Positions 34,101 through 44,697 are shown, counted from the stretch's first letter. The stretch: DNA of 64,000 bases from Phyllostachys edulis (GCA_036346405.1 CM070548.1:64070877-64134876); one strand, 5' to 3'. The notes: generated from the sequence alone by a model not told the origin. Program-made: numbers and translations.

Positions 34101-35563
34101 CGCTCCGGCGCAACATTCCAATACAACATATGCAACAAACTATTTTAACATCTGCAACAAAAAAATCGGTTTCGGTCTCAAAAATATTGGAAAAGGTTCA
34201 AATCTCTTCACAAAAAACATTGTACTACATATATTGTTCCTATAGGAAGATGTACTCGACCAACTAATACAAAAGTTCGAAATAAAAATGAACCTGCGAT
34301 GTTATAACTATTGCAACAATTTAGAAATACATATGCAACATTTTGAGGAAACACTTGCAACAAAATAAACCAGAGAGGACATGTTCCCAACAAACTAAAA
34401 TGTCATATGCAACAATTGAGAATATGTGTGCAACGATTTGTAAAAATATCCGCAACACCAGCAAAAACAAATATTACATGCTACAAGATTTGGAAAAGAT
34501 ACACTACAACCTACAGAAACACTTCTTGCAACAATCAAGAAAAGGAGTCGCAACATTTCGAGGGAACATCCACAACACACCTATCTGAAGAAGGAGCCGC
34601 GCGGACAATAGTGTGGAGCGGAGTTTGTCGGTGGAATTTGCATACCTATGGAGGTTCCTGCGACCCCAGCGAGGAGCCCACGGTGGCGGAGCTCGATATG
34701 CTGTGGGAGCCCACGACTAGTGTCGACAAAGCTTGCGGAGATGATGGTTGACATCAACGGAGCTCACCGAGCGGCGGAGGTGGAGCTCACGGAGACCATG
34801 GCCAGACCATCGACAGAGCTCGCAGAAGCCCTAGCTGCCACGGTGACCTCCCTAGATCCATGGGAATGCCACCGGAGGGGAGAGAAGGTGTGGAGACAGG
34901 AGCTGACGATGGCTCAGTAATTGGGAAAGAAAGTGTGAGAGAGAGAGAGTGCGGGGACGAAGTGGCCTGTGCTGGGTAGTGAGAAAGGAAAAGGTGCTAA
35001 GGCGGTGGGCCATGTATGTGGGTGAAGCGTCCGAAGTTTGACCTCCATCCGGAGGTATGAGCTGTAGGATTATCCATTTCATAAATATATAATAGGTTGG
35101 AAATTCAAGGGCCAAAGTTCTTTGAACCACAATATTTAATTAGAGACAGAGATTTGAAGGTGAGGCATACCGCCCCAGTAGAAGTGCAGCCATTCGAGAT
35201 CAAACTCAAGGCAAATAGGGACGTAAATGGTTTAACATTGTGCAGCTACGACAAGCGAGTGGAAGAAATGCGATTGCTAGATTATGAATTTTAAACAACT
35301 GAAAGGTGGCGGCATCCATGTATCCACACAAAACCATCAACCATCAAACTGGAAACTAGAGGCACCTCATCTATCCCCTCTCTACTCGCATCAAAATCTC
35401 TAGTGTGCCGAACAAGCTATACAGTACAACCATAGCAAGGGTAGGAGAAAAAACACCTGGAAGAATTACGCGGCGCAGGCCTCTTGGGGACATGGGAAGG
35501 CCCGGCCTCCACCCTCCCCATCTCCATCACGCCCCTCGTGCCCGCCTGGCTCGACGACCACAT
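20143..35563 (-). CDS. FC2: Ferrochelatase 2, chloroplastic (with C-terminal LHC-like domain)
   Basis: Inserts Fe2+ into protoporphyrin IX, the last step of haem synthesis, at plastid membranes. Ten GT-AG coding exons join in frame to 526 codons plus stop: 35563-35457, 31743-31428, 31046-30903, 30256-30155, 29700-29597, 29512-29386, 22299-22147, 21842-21742, 21571-21370 and 20367-20143. The Ser/Arg-rich N-terminus (about 90 residues) fits a transit peptide. Family motifs appear in order: GVLLLNLGGP, YASIGGGSPLRQ, LPLYPQFSISTSGSS, FFSAHGVP with the catalytic His, and FVSEHIETLEEIDVEY. The tail AETWNGRAAMLAVLALLVLE is the chlorophyll-binding-like membrane helix that marks the FC2 isoform. The start follows a likely 5'-UTR intron acceptor (GCGCAG). 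No stop or frameshift was found. Introns 1 and 6 are swollen by transposons. Exon joins are by eye. Confidence 0.93.
20848..21069. mobile_element. Small MITE-like element in ferrochelatase intron 9
   Basis: The ends GTAACAACCCGGCCCATC and GTAACACCTCAGCCCAACC (the latter read on the minus strand) form an imperfect inverted repeat. They are flanked by ACTATTC (20841-20847) and ACTATTA (21070-21076), a likely target duplication with one mismatch. Length is about 222 bp, with no coding content. The superfamily is uncertain. Confidence 0.5.
23371..23999 (-). pseudogene. Unrecognised small gene, inverted copy 1 (frameshifted)
   Basis: It starts at ATG 23999 with MPSNSSSAPEPTTPLPQ, with a TATA-like TTATAAAGAT about 130 bases upstream. 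The predicted product is helical and charged: a short Pro/Ser-rich N-terminus, a Leu-rich middle with LLHLLLRR, then ASVRRLDDYIDR and heptad-like Leu/Gln/Lys segments ending FADPTKAQEKAYERLKTTI and a C-terminal YLDQ. Compared with copy 2 it lacks 7 bases near 23770, so the frame carrying the first ~75 residues does not continue into the C-terminal part (which reads on to about 23440). I recognise no family and infer no function. Confidence 0.6.
24784..25415 (+). pseudogene. Unrecognised small gene, inverted copy 2 (frameshifted, internal duplication)
   Basis: It mirrors the 23999-23371 gene. ATG at 24784 (MPSNSSLAREPT) follows a TTATAAAGAT box near 24648. Two differences mark this copy: an approximately 84-base tandem duplication of the N-terminal segment (24797-24880 and 24881-24950), and a 1-base loss near 24943 that puts the start codon out of frame with the rest. 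The C-terminal frame is otherwise open to the stop at 25413-25415, with RRLDDYISRKNAR and a coiled-coil-like stretch. The lesion differs from copy 1, so they decayed separately. No known family. Confidence 0.6.
26428..27870 (+). mobile_element. Third, tandem member of the palindrome's element family
   Basis: Adjacent to the palindrome is a shorter unit with the same plan: left flank with GACAGTAAAA words (26560, 26592; variants at 26536, 26664, 26694), a partial copy of the small gene (27161-27420), and a right flank with TTTTACTG words (27558, 27679, 27750). The right end (27760-27870), read on the minus strand, resembles the outer end of the palindrome at 22490-22650, sharing the words CGATTCGAC and GACAGTAATT. 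Unlike the palindrome it has different left and right halves, so it shows the probable monomer structure. The exact ends are not fixed. Confidence 0.55.
27161..27420 (+). pseudogene. Unrecognised small gene, partial third copy
   Basis: ATG at 27161 gives MPSRTAYDPDF..., then a segment related to the C-terminal part of the two palindrome copies (LLWHMVDVYPQYQHLQAQL against LLWHIQYLFPRYQCLQTQL, then QVESFLHI). A small deletion after FLHI creates a premature stop near 27345; the former frame resumes to the shared end ...LGSY..GH near 27418. The N-terminal Leu-rich half of the other copies is missing or replaced. Function unknown. Confidence 0.5.
27881..27951. repeat. (TA)n microsatellite
   Basis: About 35 TA repeats lie at the right edge of the gene-bearing repeat cluster in ferrochelatase intron 6. 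Confidence 0.95.
28111..28164. repeat. (TA)n microsatellite
   Basis: About 27 TA repeats. The 160 bases separating it from the first TA run contain an arm-like copy of the inverted repeat at 28189-28510. Confidence 0.95.
28189..28510. mobile_element. MITE-like inverted repeat
   Basis: The left half (28189-28320) and right half (28385-28510) are inverted copies sharing TATACCACTTAAA, TTATAAGAT and GAAAATTTTCATT. A third related arm lies at 27955-28075 between the two TA runs (TATACCACCTAAAAGAACTTGACATACTCC), so this family has inserted or rearranged here more than once. Non-coding. Confidence 0.6.
28646..29000 (+). mobile_element. LTR-like fragment in ferrochelatase intron 6
   Basis: It starts TGTGATGTGGTGTATTCC, has a TATA-like CTTATATAAGGG near 28834, and ends before TTATCAGTTGCGC near 28997, which resembles a decayed tRNA-Met primer site. 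It could be a solo or truncated LTR. No second LTR or target duplication was found, so this is tentative. Confidence 0.4.
31918..32310 (+). repeat. 5' LTR of the TRIM
   Basis: 393 bases from TGTCATGGG to CGTTACA, directly before the primer-binding site. Contains several CTGTTCACGCGC-like words shared with the 3' LTR. Confidence 0.85.
32849..33296 (+). repeat. 3' LTR of the TRIM
   Basis: Matches the 5' LTR from TTCATGCAG onward and ends CGTTACA before the ATGTT duplication. Its first bases have mutated away from TG, so the start is approximate. Confidence 0.8.
33552..33963. mobile_element. 412-bp hAT-like element in ferrochelatase intron 1
   Basis: The left end is CACTGTTATTAAGTCG; the right end on the minus strand is TAAGGTTATTTAGTCG. 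Flanking 8-mers ATTAAGAT (33544-33551) and ATTTAGAT (33964-33971) match at 7 of 8. The subterminal DNA on both sides is built from reiterated and palindromic ACTAGTCGAC words. No coding sequence. The core TTATTAAG(T/G)CG is shared with the hAT element at 810-1427, suggesting related families. Confidence 0.6.
34040..35085. mobile_element. Unassigned transposon-like block with GCAACA motif array
   Basis: Between 34109 and 34575 the word GCAACA recurs at least ten times on the plus strand (variants at other sites), mostly preceded by AT, TT or another pyrimidine-rich pair. A GC-rich segment (34575-34960) follows, then an end-like block GAAGCGTCCGAAGTTTGACC near 35027. The left edge GGGCGTAGCGCTCGGACG near 34048 may be the partner end, but the match is weak. 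Subterminal motif arrays like this suggest a DNA transposon. No transposase. Confidence 0.4.
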
Positions 35564-36215
35564 CGCCAGCTCCCCTGCGCAAAAACCCCCACAGATTAGC
35601 CACTAGTCCTCACATGGTAGAGATTTCTACGGCAGGAAACCCTACGCGCGCGCGGTCACCTCAGTCAAAGGGGAGGGGGCGGTGAGATGGAACGGCGGCG
35701 ATGCGGATAGGAGAGCCGGGACGACTCGCCGTCGCCGGAGACGGTGGAGAGAGAGAGAGATGGAGAGAGAGCGGGCGCGCGTGTGTAGTACGGAGGCGTG
35801 TCGCTTCTGGCGGCACAGGCTGGACGCGACGAGGGCGGCAGGAGCGAGAAATAATCCGCAACGATTGGTGCGTGCGTTTTCCGGGAGTTTGTTTTTCCGC
35901 AAGCGCACCGGGAGGGTGCAGTGGTAACGTCACTGACAGATATGGGCCTACCCCTTATGGGGTCACGTGTCAGTGGGGTTTAGGAACTTTCGTGGGGAGG
36001 TGGGAGGTCGCGGGCGGGTGCGGGGGCGGGTTGTGGTAATTGTGTTTCCAAGATTCCACCCGGGATTATTACCCTTGCGAGAGAGACAGCGGGAGAGGGA
36101 CGCAGAAAACTATCTTGGATTTATTCGCCCCAGTCCCTGTGATATCGATTAATTCGCCATTGGCGCCCTTGTACTTCTTCAGAGTTCAGAGATCTTTTTT
36201 ATTTTGGTTGTTGAA
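35564..36215 (-). promoter_or_regulatory. Ferrochelatase 5' UTR and promoter region
   Basis: On the minus strand the start codon is preceded by a likely 5'-UTR intron acceptor (TTTTTGCGCAG). Beyond it a CT-rich stretch (GA-rich on plus, 35742-35775) is typical of plant 5' UTRs. A G-box CACGTG lies at 35964-35969, about 400 bases upstream of the ATG, and a TGGGCC site II word lies near 35943. G-boxes are bound by HY5/PIF-type factors that regulate tetrapyrrole genes by light; that this one does so is an inference. No clear TATA box. Confidence 0.5.
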
Positions 36216-36298
36216 CAATTCAGTCATAGTGAGTACTAGAACGGCACCCGCGCCAAGCTCAATTCAGTCATAGTGAGTACTAGAACGGCACCCGCGCT
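36216..36298 (+). repeat. Short tandem duplication, period 44 bp
   Basis: CAATTCAGTCATAGTGAG... starts at 36216 and again at 36260 and is identical through ACGGCACCCGCGC. It lies upstream of the ferrochelatase promoter region and appears recent because no substitutions are seen. Confidence 0.85.
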
Positions 36299-37719
36299 GG
36301 CGCACGCAGCGTAACGCCCCGCGCGTGAGGAGCGGCGATTCCTTCGGCCGCGTACGCGCGTGGGGGTGTTGGGCTGAATGAGACGTGCAGGCCAGCCAGG
36401 AAACCGGCCGCGTGGCCGCGCGGTGAAGCGAACAAAGCGCATCGTTGGCGATCGTGCGGGCGCGGGCGTGGACTAGCGCGATCAGACGACGACCGTGGAG
36501 GGAGCGACGTGGCCGAGCGGGAGCTCGCGAAAACCACCGGCTGTTAAATAAGGTCTATGCATTTGAGCTCTACTTCTACGTCTCCTACAACTAGTAGCCC
36601 CGTGCGCCTTGGCGCGCCGAGGCAATGTTACAGTAGACATTGTTTTTTGGGCAATTGCTAACAAGCTGGAGTATTATATAGATCTGAAAAAGTAATGTAG
36701 ATACGAAGACAACATCTTTATGTAACTACATAGCACAAAAGTTGCCAGATTTTCAAATGTGTGAAGATGATAGGACGGATGATGCAATGTCTAGTAGAGA
36801 ACACTGATCTAGCATATTAGTGTGCAGTACAATAGTAGGACTCATCTATCTGTAGAGTTCAAAAGGTAACAAAACACAAAGCACTAGACCTTAGTAGGCA
36901 TACTATAAAGAGTTAATATGACAATTGATTGGTGACAGTCTAGTTGAGATCACAAAGTACAGAAGTTTTTAAAGTACAACTGTACAGGGACATAAGCTCC
37001 ACATAACAGAAAGAAATATATAAATCAGCCACTATCATATGTACTGATAGGTAGGGTTTGACATAGGCACGAGCTAAAAGCGAAGCTATGCGATAGCAGC
37101 AGATTCCATAGAAGTTACTTCAGTAAGAAGAGGGAATAGTTGAGTTAATGGGTGAACTACGTTAGGGAATAGTGAGGGTTCGTAAATCGCGTGTTAAATC
37201 TGAAATGTGCAGGAATGAGTGAATTTGGTACCACAAATAACGTACCTAGGTTTAGGTCATGCTCTTTTTTGTCTGAATGGCCTTTTTTTTGTAGGTGTAG
37301 AAGGAGCAGTGTCGGCCAGCAGCAAACAATTTGACTTGCAAGATGTTGTGTAATCTGTAAGTACGATTTATAGGTAGGCTAAATGCAGACATGCGAAAAT
37401 TTCAGGACCAGCAGGTAAATGATGGTGGGCAACAACATAATCTAATAGCAATCTAGTTTTTTACCTGGAAGTTACTATTTAGTTCTCTAAAGTGTACGGC
37501 CACCGCTAAAGTTGTGTTGACAAAAGCATAGTATGAAACATAAGGTTAGGGGGGGAAAAACTATGGCAAAGTATTGCCTTCCACTAAACCAAGTAAGCCA
37601 TTCACTAATCCAATGAAAACTTGATCTAAATCGGTAAGTAAGGCGACATGCTACAGCATCGACTAAGCATACTATTTGAAATCATTGGAAATCAACATCC
37701 ACATAAATGCTTCCAGCCT

Positions 37720-37766
<47 letters not shown>
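37720..37766. repeat. (GT)n microsatellite
   Basis: About 23 GT repeats inside the Helitron candidate. Confidence 0.95.
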
Positions 37767-37768
<2 letters not shown>

Positions 37769-39825
37769 AAACTGAAAAAATACAGAGAAAGGTTCTAAGC
37801 AATCAAGGAATCGACAGGTAATCATCAATTAGCTAGTCACAACTGTTGAGCCCCTCCTTTGCTTGCTTCCATGCCCAAATCCGATGTAATAAAACAAAAA
37901 TGCTAAGCGCTTTCTCTGGCTGTCTAGTCGACCTAGTCGAGACTACTACAAACCCCCAAAACCAGACCGACCTACCACTCGCACAAGTATAAATAGTTGT
38001 TATTTTCTATTTGCTAACCAAAATAACTCAGAGGAACCCTGTGTCTAAAACATATGGTACAATTGGGTAAGAATGATCCATTTAAAAAATATGTCAGTTC
38101 GTCACATATGACAGCAGTTCATCACATATGTCCTCAGATTAACATTCAACAACCCAAAATACTTAAGCCAAAAGTTTGTCCTATTTTTTAGCAATAGATA
38201 TGGCTAATAAGCATGTAGAAACCATGTTTAGCAAGTAGATTGTGTAGAAGAACCAATGTAATTTTAAGTTAAAAAGAGGCACCTGAAACTCAATTTCTTA
38301 ACCTCTCTGGCAATGCACTGCACTAAGATTATCAAGCGGAAATCAGTCACACTAAAAATAAAATAAAGGGCGAGAAAAGAGCAAGAGAATGATAAGAGAG
38401 CGTACACAGTCATTGTAGTCCGGGATCGGTCCACAACTGATCCCTTGCCAAAGCCTAGCTTTTCTTTATTTGCAGCTTTTTGGAAGAAAGAGATCAGAGG
38501 AGCATATGATCATTATAGTGGAAAAATAATGTATCAAATCATTAAACGATTATAATTGATTAGCTATGAGCACTTGTGATGTATTAGTAAAAAAAGGTCT
38601 CAAGAAGAGCGCAAATTAGCTCATATATTTATTCAGTTGCTGTACTTTTGATTTTGGCAACCGTGCAACCTTTCACATTTCATTGACATCTTTCTCCATC
38701 CGCTTTTTTATCTCTATAAATCGGAAAGAAAAACCGCATTAATGATGGAAAACCGAAGCTAAGACAAAAAAAAATGACTATGATGTCTTATTTGAAGAAA
38801 AAAAAAGCCCAAATTCCATATGGTACCTTTCGTAGTTGCTGCTTTGGTGACAGCCTCTAACTCCTCATTTGAGTCCTACATAAAAAAAAAACACGAGACC
38901 TCTAGAGAGATGAAGCTAATATTGTTTAGTCTGAAACTTAATAAAAACAAATTTGGGGTAGATTTACCATTTTCAAACATCATCTTTAATACATATACTA
39001 TGCTGGCATATGTCATGATAGATAAACAGATAGATAGCTGCTTAAGTACTGTTGAGGTTTGATAGCCTCAACTCTGAACATTCGAAGAGGGACAAGAAAC
39101 ATTCCAAACCTGAAGTGCCAAGAAGACACTAATTCCACAAAGTATTGGAGCGCACCATGAATGCCTAAACATCTCAGGAAATTTTCCTAAGAAAATAGCA
39201 CATCTTAAAAAATTAATCCCAGGTCCAACAAATAATCACGAGCGGATCATGCATGCATAAACATCAAAAAAAATCCCACTACATAAAACATCCCAAGAAA
39301 TTCATCCCAGGTCCAACGATCAATCATCACCTTTGCTAAAGAGACAAGGAGCGGAATAATCCGCGAGCAAGAAATATACCTTTTGAGAAGGTAGGATTGG
39401 ATCAAAGGATCCATCAGGATAATAAACAAATCATATTGTTTCATATGGTATGAGGACCACATCATCCTGAAACTGCAACCCACATATGTAATCTCATCCG
39501 AGCCATATCAAATTGAAAATATCTAATATTGAATTGAAGGCTTGGGGACAATAAGATAATATAGTTTTTTTTTTATCGTTCCCTAGCAAAAAAAATTTGA
39601 TTACAACTATAATTCTAAAACCATAAGACTATGAGATAAATGAGCATTCCAAACCTGCAGTGCCATGAAGATTCTAAGAACACAAGTAGCCAAGAAGGAG
39701 AAAGAAAAGAGAGAAAACAAAGGGGGAACGAAGAACACAACGAACCACAGTAAAAACAGTAGAAAGGTAAAATCAGATAACATCACACTGGGCTAAGAAC
39801 ATGAAAACAGGAAGGAGGAGATCCC

Positions 39826-40910
39826 GAGGAGACTGAAAAACGCGCAAATCTATGGGGAACCATCTCCTCCCCATAATCAAGAAACGAGCAAACACAAAAA
39901 GAAGGAAAGAGAGAGCAATGAACAAGAGAAGCGGTCATAAAGACAACATCACAGCGGCCGAAGAAGATCAAAACAACAAGAAGGAAACCCCAGGAAGACT
40001 AAAACACACGTAGATCTATGGGGAACCACCTCCTCCCCACAAACAAGAAACGAGTAGACGAAAAAAGAAGGGAAGAGAGAGCAATGGACAAGAGAAGAAT
40101 TAATGAAGGGGAAGAGAACCGAACCAACAGAAGGAACCAAGGACCAATGGAGCAATCTCGAACGAAAAACACAGCAGGGCGAAGATAACAACAAAGGAGC
40201 AAGAGAGAAGGCAAGATGAGGAAGCAAGAAGGAAACAAAAAAATCCTACTGGGCAACTAAAAGAGACAAGTGGGCGAAAGCAGCATAAATGGACAGGAAA
40301 ATAATGAATCGACGGGTGGAACGAACAACAAATGGTGTAAATCCAAACAAAGAAAAGAGACAACCAGCAAGAAAGATCAAGAACCGAGAAAGAACAAACG
40401 GGGGACGAAGAATGTAGCAAATCACAGGGAAAACAACTAAAACGGAAAAACCAGGCAACATCGTAACAGCCAAAGAAGATCGAGAGAAGAAAGATGAGAC
40501 TCCGAGGAGACTAAAGCACGCTCAAATCCACAAAGAACCACCTCCACCCCAAAAACAAGAAACGAGTAAACAAAAAAGGAGCAAAGGGGTTGGGGAAGAA
40601 GAATCCAACTAACCACACGGAGAACAGCGGAAAATGGAGAAACCAGACAACATCACAACAGGTGAAGAACACCAAGACAGGAAGGATGTGACCTTGAGGA
40701 GACCAAAAGACACGTAGATCCAGTAAAAACTAGGGAAGCATGCGCAGGCCCACGAATAAACAGGGGAACACGCGCAGATCCATGAAGAACCAGGGAAACA
40801 CATGCAAATCGATGAAGAACCAGGCAAACATGCGTAGATCCATGAAGAAATACCTCCTCCCCAGAAACAAGAAGCGAGGAAAGCAAAAATGGTAAAAAGA
40901 GAGGGAGCGC
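39826..40910. repeat. Imperfect internal repeats in the Helitron candidate
   Basis: A unit with GAGGAGACT, then CGTAGATC or a variant, then GGGGAACCA, CTCCTCCCCA and CAAGAAACGAG recurs near 39826, 39988, 40502 and 40692, with a sub-repeat CGCAGATCCATGAAGAACCAGGG near 40750-40840. The strand bias opens long minus-strand frames (up to 279 codons at 40609-41448) that are Phe/Ser/Cys-rich, unlike any real protein. Confidence 0.6.
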
Positions 40911-42066
40911 TCGCCAAACGAGGCGTCAACAAAGCGGAATAAAAACCGAAGCGACGGATGGAGGCAAGGATCAACGACACAACCCCGGGCGAAGAACGCA
41001 GCCGGGCGAAAAGAAGATGAAAAGATAGAGAGAGAGAAGAGAAGATGAGGAGAAGGAACCAGAAACGTGATAAGCACAACCTCGGACGAAGAACACAACC
41101 GGGCGAAGAGAAGACAAAAAGACAAAGATAGAAGAGAAGATGAGGAGAAGGAACCAGAGGGTGTGCAGCGAAGGAGAAAACAAGGGAGGCCTGCACAGGA
41201 AACGAGGCAGCATCCCACGTGGGCAGGCAACGTGAAAAACACGATAAACATTGAATGGCACAGCGAAGACACGGAGGTATGGAGACAATGATGGAGCCGA
41301 TCGGACAGCGAGAAGAAACACGATGCAACCTCGAACGGACGCGAAAAAAAAGCTGACGTGGCCCAACTCTCCTCGCTCTAACCCTGCCGCCGATCGGACA
41401 ACGAGAAGAATTGCGGTGTAGCATCGAACGGACATGAAAAAAAGGCAACGTGGCCCAGCTCTTCTCGCCCTAAACTTGCCTCTATTTAACCAGTAGGATT
41501 CAATTTAGCCATGCACTGCAGGCACGCTTCTGCGAACTACACTTCGATTAATAACTCTCCGTTAAAGACGACCCAACATATCGGTGACATATTCGGTGCA
41601 CATGTCCCATTTGGTGAACATGTGCACATAGCCCATCTGGGCCCTTAATCCGAAAACCCACAACAGAGATCGAGCCAACCACGCACTTCACAATACTTTG
41701 CAAAAAGAACCCCCGCGCGATCATCCTCTAGCCTTGGATGTGCCCACGTGCTAGGGTTTGCGCATTCCTGCGTCGCGTGCGCCTCCCTTGTGCGTTGCTA
41801 CCCCCCTGGTGCCGTGGCCGTCCCCCTGCGCGCGCCTGTGCTCGCCCGTCCCCCTCCACCGCGTCCGTCCCCCTACGCTCACCAGTCCTCTTCCGCCGCG
41901 CTCACCCCCTGTGCGTGTCCCTGTGCCAGTGCCCTACACCGCACCCCCTGTGGCGCCCCACTCCCCCTACTCGATCCGGTTGAGGTAATTCCTACTGACA
42001 ATGTTGTTTGAGTCTTGTTTGATGTGTGTTGATGGTTTATTCTCTTCATTTTTTATGGGCAGCCCT

Positions 42067-44150
42067 ATGGATTCAATAGAAGATGTGAGCAGCTCCGTGC
42101 GGCCACTAGCTCTGCCAAGTCCTGAAATGGTCGATGCGCACTCTCTCATTGCGAGCTGTCTGTGTAAAACCCCATAGAAGGCTACCAGCATTCCATTCTG
42201 TGTGAGTGTGCACACACTGTAATTTGTTAATTTCAAGGATTAATGTCGTTCTCGGGCTAAATCATCCTTACCGCTGCAGGGTTCGTCATCCACACCGGTA
42301 GTTAATGAGGACTTGAAGCGTGTCACGGGGATGATTTTTGAAGATAAGGATGCAGGCCTCGAGTTTTACAAAGCATATGCGCATGTTGTCGGTTTCTCCG
42401 TTCGTATTGGACGGCGGACGACTACCAATGGTGTTTTGGTGGTACTATTGTGACAAACGTGGCTGGAAGGAAGAAAAAGGTAAGGACAAGTTGGAGGACA
42501 AAAAGAAGAGGACATGTGAGTCTAAATTAAGTAAGTGTGGGTGTGAGGCCATGTTTGGTATCAAACGGACTAAGGACAATAAGTTCAAATTAGAGGCATT
42601 TGTGGAAGTGCGTAGCCATAGTTTTGTCTCACCTAGTATGCAGCGCTTGATACGTTCTAATAGACAAGTAAATGAGAAGGCTAAGGCTACACTATTCGCA
42701 TGCCATCAAGCTAGCATTGGGACATCTGAAGCATTTAGATATCTTCATGTCAGTGAGGGTGGATTTCAGAATGTAGGATGCACAAGGAGAGACTTAAAAA
42801 TTATTATCGTACTTTAAGAGAGAGTATAAAGTCATCATATGCTCAAATGTTCGTTGATAATCTAGCTAGAAAGAATGAGAACAATGCTATATTTTATTTT
42901 GACTATGCTATTGACAGCAAGGGTAGGTTGGTGTATGTGTTTTGGGCGGATGCAACCTGCAGGGAGAATTATGTTCATTTTGGCGAGTTGCTCTCATTCG
43001 ATACAATATATAATACAAACCAATACAACATGATATTTGCACCATTCATGGGAATGAATAACCGTGGGGGATATGTTCTATTTGGGGTTGCATTGTTGCT
43101 TGATCAGACGATTGAAACATTCAAATGGTTGTTTCGTACTTTCTTAAGATGTATGGGAGGTGTTTCACCTAGGCTTATAATAACCGATGAAGATGCGGCC
43201 ATGAAGAAGGCAATTGAGCATGTCTTCCCAACTAGCACGCATAGGTTATGCATGTAGCACATATCGAACAAACTTCCAACAAAGATAAGGCCAGATTTTA
43301 GGGATAACCAAATCTTTTATAGTCATGTCAATTCATGTGTGTATCCCTCAAAAACTCTAGAAGAATTCAAGTCATAGTGGGCAGCTATTTTTTCTGAGTT
43401 CGGTTTGGAAGATAATGAGTGTTTGGTTGGTTGGTATAGTATTCATGCATCTTGGGTACCAATTAACTTTATGGACATACCCTTGGCAGAAATTCTTAGA
43501 ACAACTTAAAGGTCTGAAAGTGCCAATTCCTTTTCAATCATTTTATTGGTTACAAACATGCTTTGGTTGAGTTTTGGATCCGCTTCGACACTGAAGTGGA
43601 CGAACAAAGAGAAAAGAAGCTAAGAGAAGACCATGTCACCTTTCACATGAAGTATTAGTTGAAGACACCATGGGCAATAGAGCTGCATGGAAGTGAGGTG
43701 TTCACACATGAGGTTTTCGCTAAATTTCAGAATGAGGTTATTGCTGACAGGGACAACTGTGTTGTTGAGAGCACAACACAAGTATGCGACCTTAAAGTAA
43801 CAGTGGTGAATAAGGATGGCAAGAAGGTAAGAAAAGTCATATGTGATACTAGCACCATGATTTCCCACTGCAGTTGCGTGTTGTTTGGCACACATGGAAT
43901 TCCTTGCATCACATTATCCTCATATAACGAGGTGCATTGCTAAATGAGCTTCCAAATCATTATGTTTTGAAAAGGTGGAGTGCAAATTACAAGAGGGATG
44001 TTATATTTTATGAGAATAGCAATGTTCTTGAGGAAAAGCCCAAAGATACCATGGAGGAAGAAATTAAAAAGTTGGCTTCGGAGATGCGCAAGGACTTGGA
44101 AGATTTGATACATTGAGCTAGACCTTCACTTCCGTGCATGCAGAATGCGA
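42067..44150 (+). pseudogene. FAR1/MULE-type transposase, inactivated
   Basis: A DDE transposase of the FAR1/FHY3-related MULE group. A first exon may start at ATG 42067. The FAR1-type DNA-binding region (about 42330-42640) has paired Cys residues (CESKLSKCGCEAMFG), then the transposase core at 42780-43570. Acidic residues fitting the catalytic triad are visible: D in LLSFDTIYNTN (about 43000), D in IITDEDAA (about 43185) and E in a SESANSF-like block (about 43520). A SWIM-like zinc-binding segment (CSCVLFGTHGIPC) lies at 43870-43915. Damage includes a frameshift near 42430, TGG-to-TAG at 43255-43257, a stop near 43376 and a frame break near 42800. Confidence 0.85.
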
Positions 44151-44259
44151 GAGGGAAACTTAAAAAATTTATGCATGACATAAACTAGGAAATTCCTGCT
44201 TGACAGCAAAGTAGAGTGGAGGAGGTCGACGTATATCTTGGGTGTGGCATCCCTGGTCA

Positions 44260-44430
44260 GATAGATGTATTGCTGCCAACCGACAATCTCACTAGAGGGA
44301 AATGCAAGAGGAATCGGCCTAGGGAGAATAAGCAGAAGAAGTTAAAGGGAAAGGCAGCTCGCATGTGCAGGACGTGCCATGAGATCAGCACCCGTGACGG
44401 CCGCAACCGCCCTTTAAGGAAACAAACAAA
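44260..44430 (+). pseudogene. Possible C-terminal tail of the MULE transposase
   Basis: A plus-strand frame at 44216-44434 is Lys/Arg-rich (KRNRPRENKQKKLKG) and ends with a Cys/His-containing stretch (MCRTCHEISTRDGRNRPL). It resembles the basic zinc-knuckle tail often found at the end of FAR1-like transposases and follows the SWIM-like segment in the correct order. It is separated from it by stops, so its membership is an inference. Confidence 0.5.
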
Positions 44431-44697
44431 ATAATAATGTAATGAGGTTTTTTTTTTCACTTCACTGGTGGTTCCTCTGTTTAGATACCTGATATGCGCG
44501 TGTTATTTGCAGACTACTCTTGGTTGGCAGTCACTAAGAATGCAACAATGGAGGCTTGTTTTTTGCAGACCACTCTTTCTTGGTTGATGTGGGCACTAGA
44601 CAATTACTCCTGTGTATCAATTTGTACTCAAGTATTGTTATTTGCAGACTATGTGGCATGTAATTTTGTTTTATGAATTATCTTCATGTATGCAAGA

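Larger units (their letters stand above)
36591..41498 (-). mobile_element. Non-autonomous Helitron candidate, 4.9 kb
   Basis: Read on the minus strand it begins TCCTACTGGTTAAATAGAGG at 41498 after an A and ends ...GGGGCTACTAG at 36591 before a T, as required for an AT insertion. Just inside the 3' end, 36606-36623 forms a GC-rich hairpin (GCCTCGGCGCGCCAAGGC on the minus strand, one mismatched pair), 11 bases before CTAG. No RepHel protein is seen. The interior is AT-rich on one side (36660-39700) and purine-rich with imperfect internal repeats on the other (39826-41350). The 5' end rests only on the TC start and A/T context. Confidence 0.6.

Noticed and set aside
35097..35294. Small plus-strand frame near ferrochelatase exon 1 as a separate gene
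   Set aside because: It lies within ferrochelatase intron 1, antisense, with no recognisable domain.
40609..41448. 279-codon minus-strand open frame, the second longest in the window
   Set aside because: It lies in a purine-biased repeat array, is Phe/Ser/Cys/Leu-rich in a composition-driven way, overlaps equally open frames in other phases and resembles no protein family.
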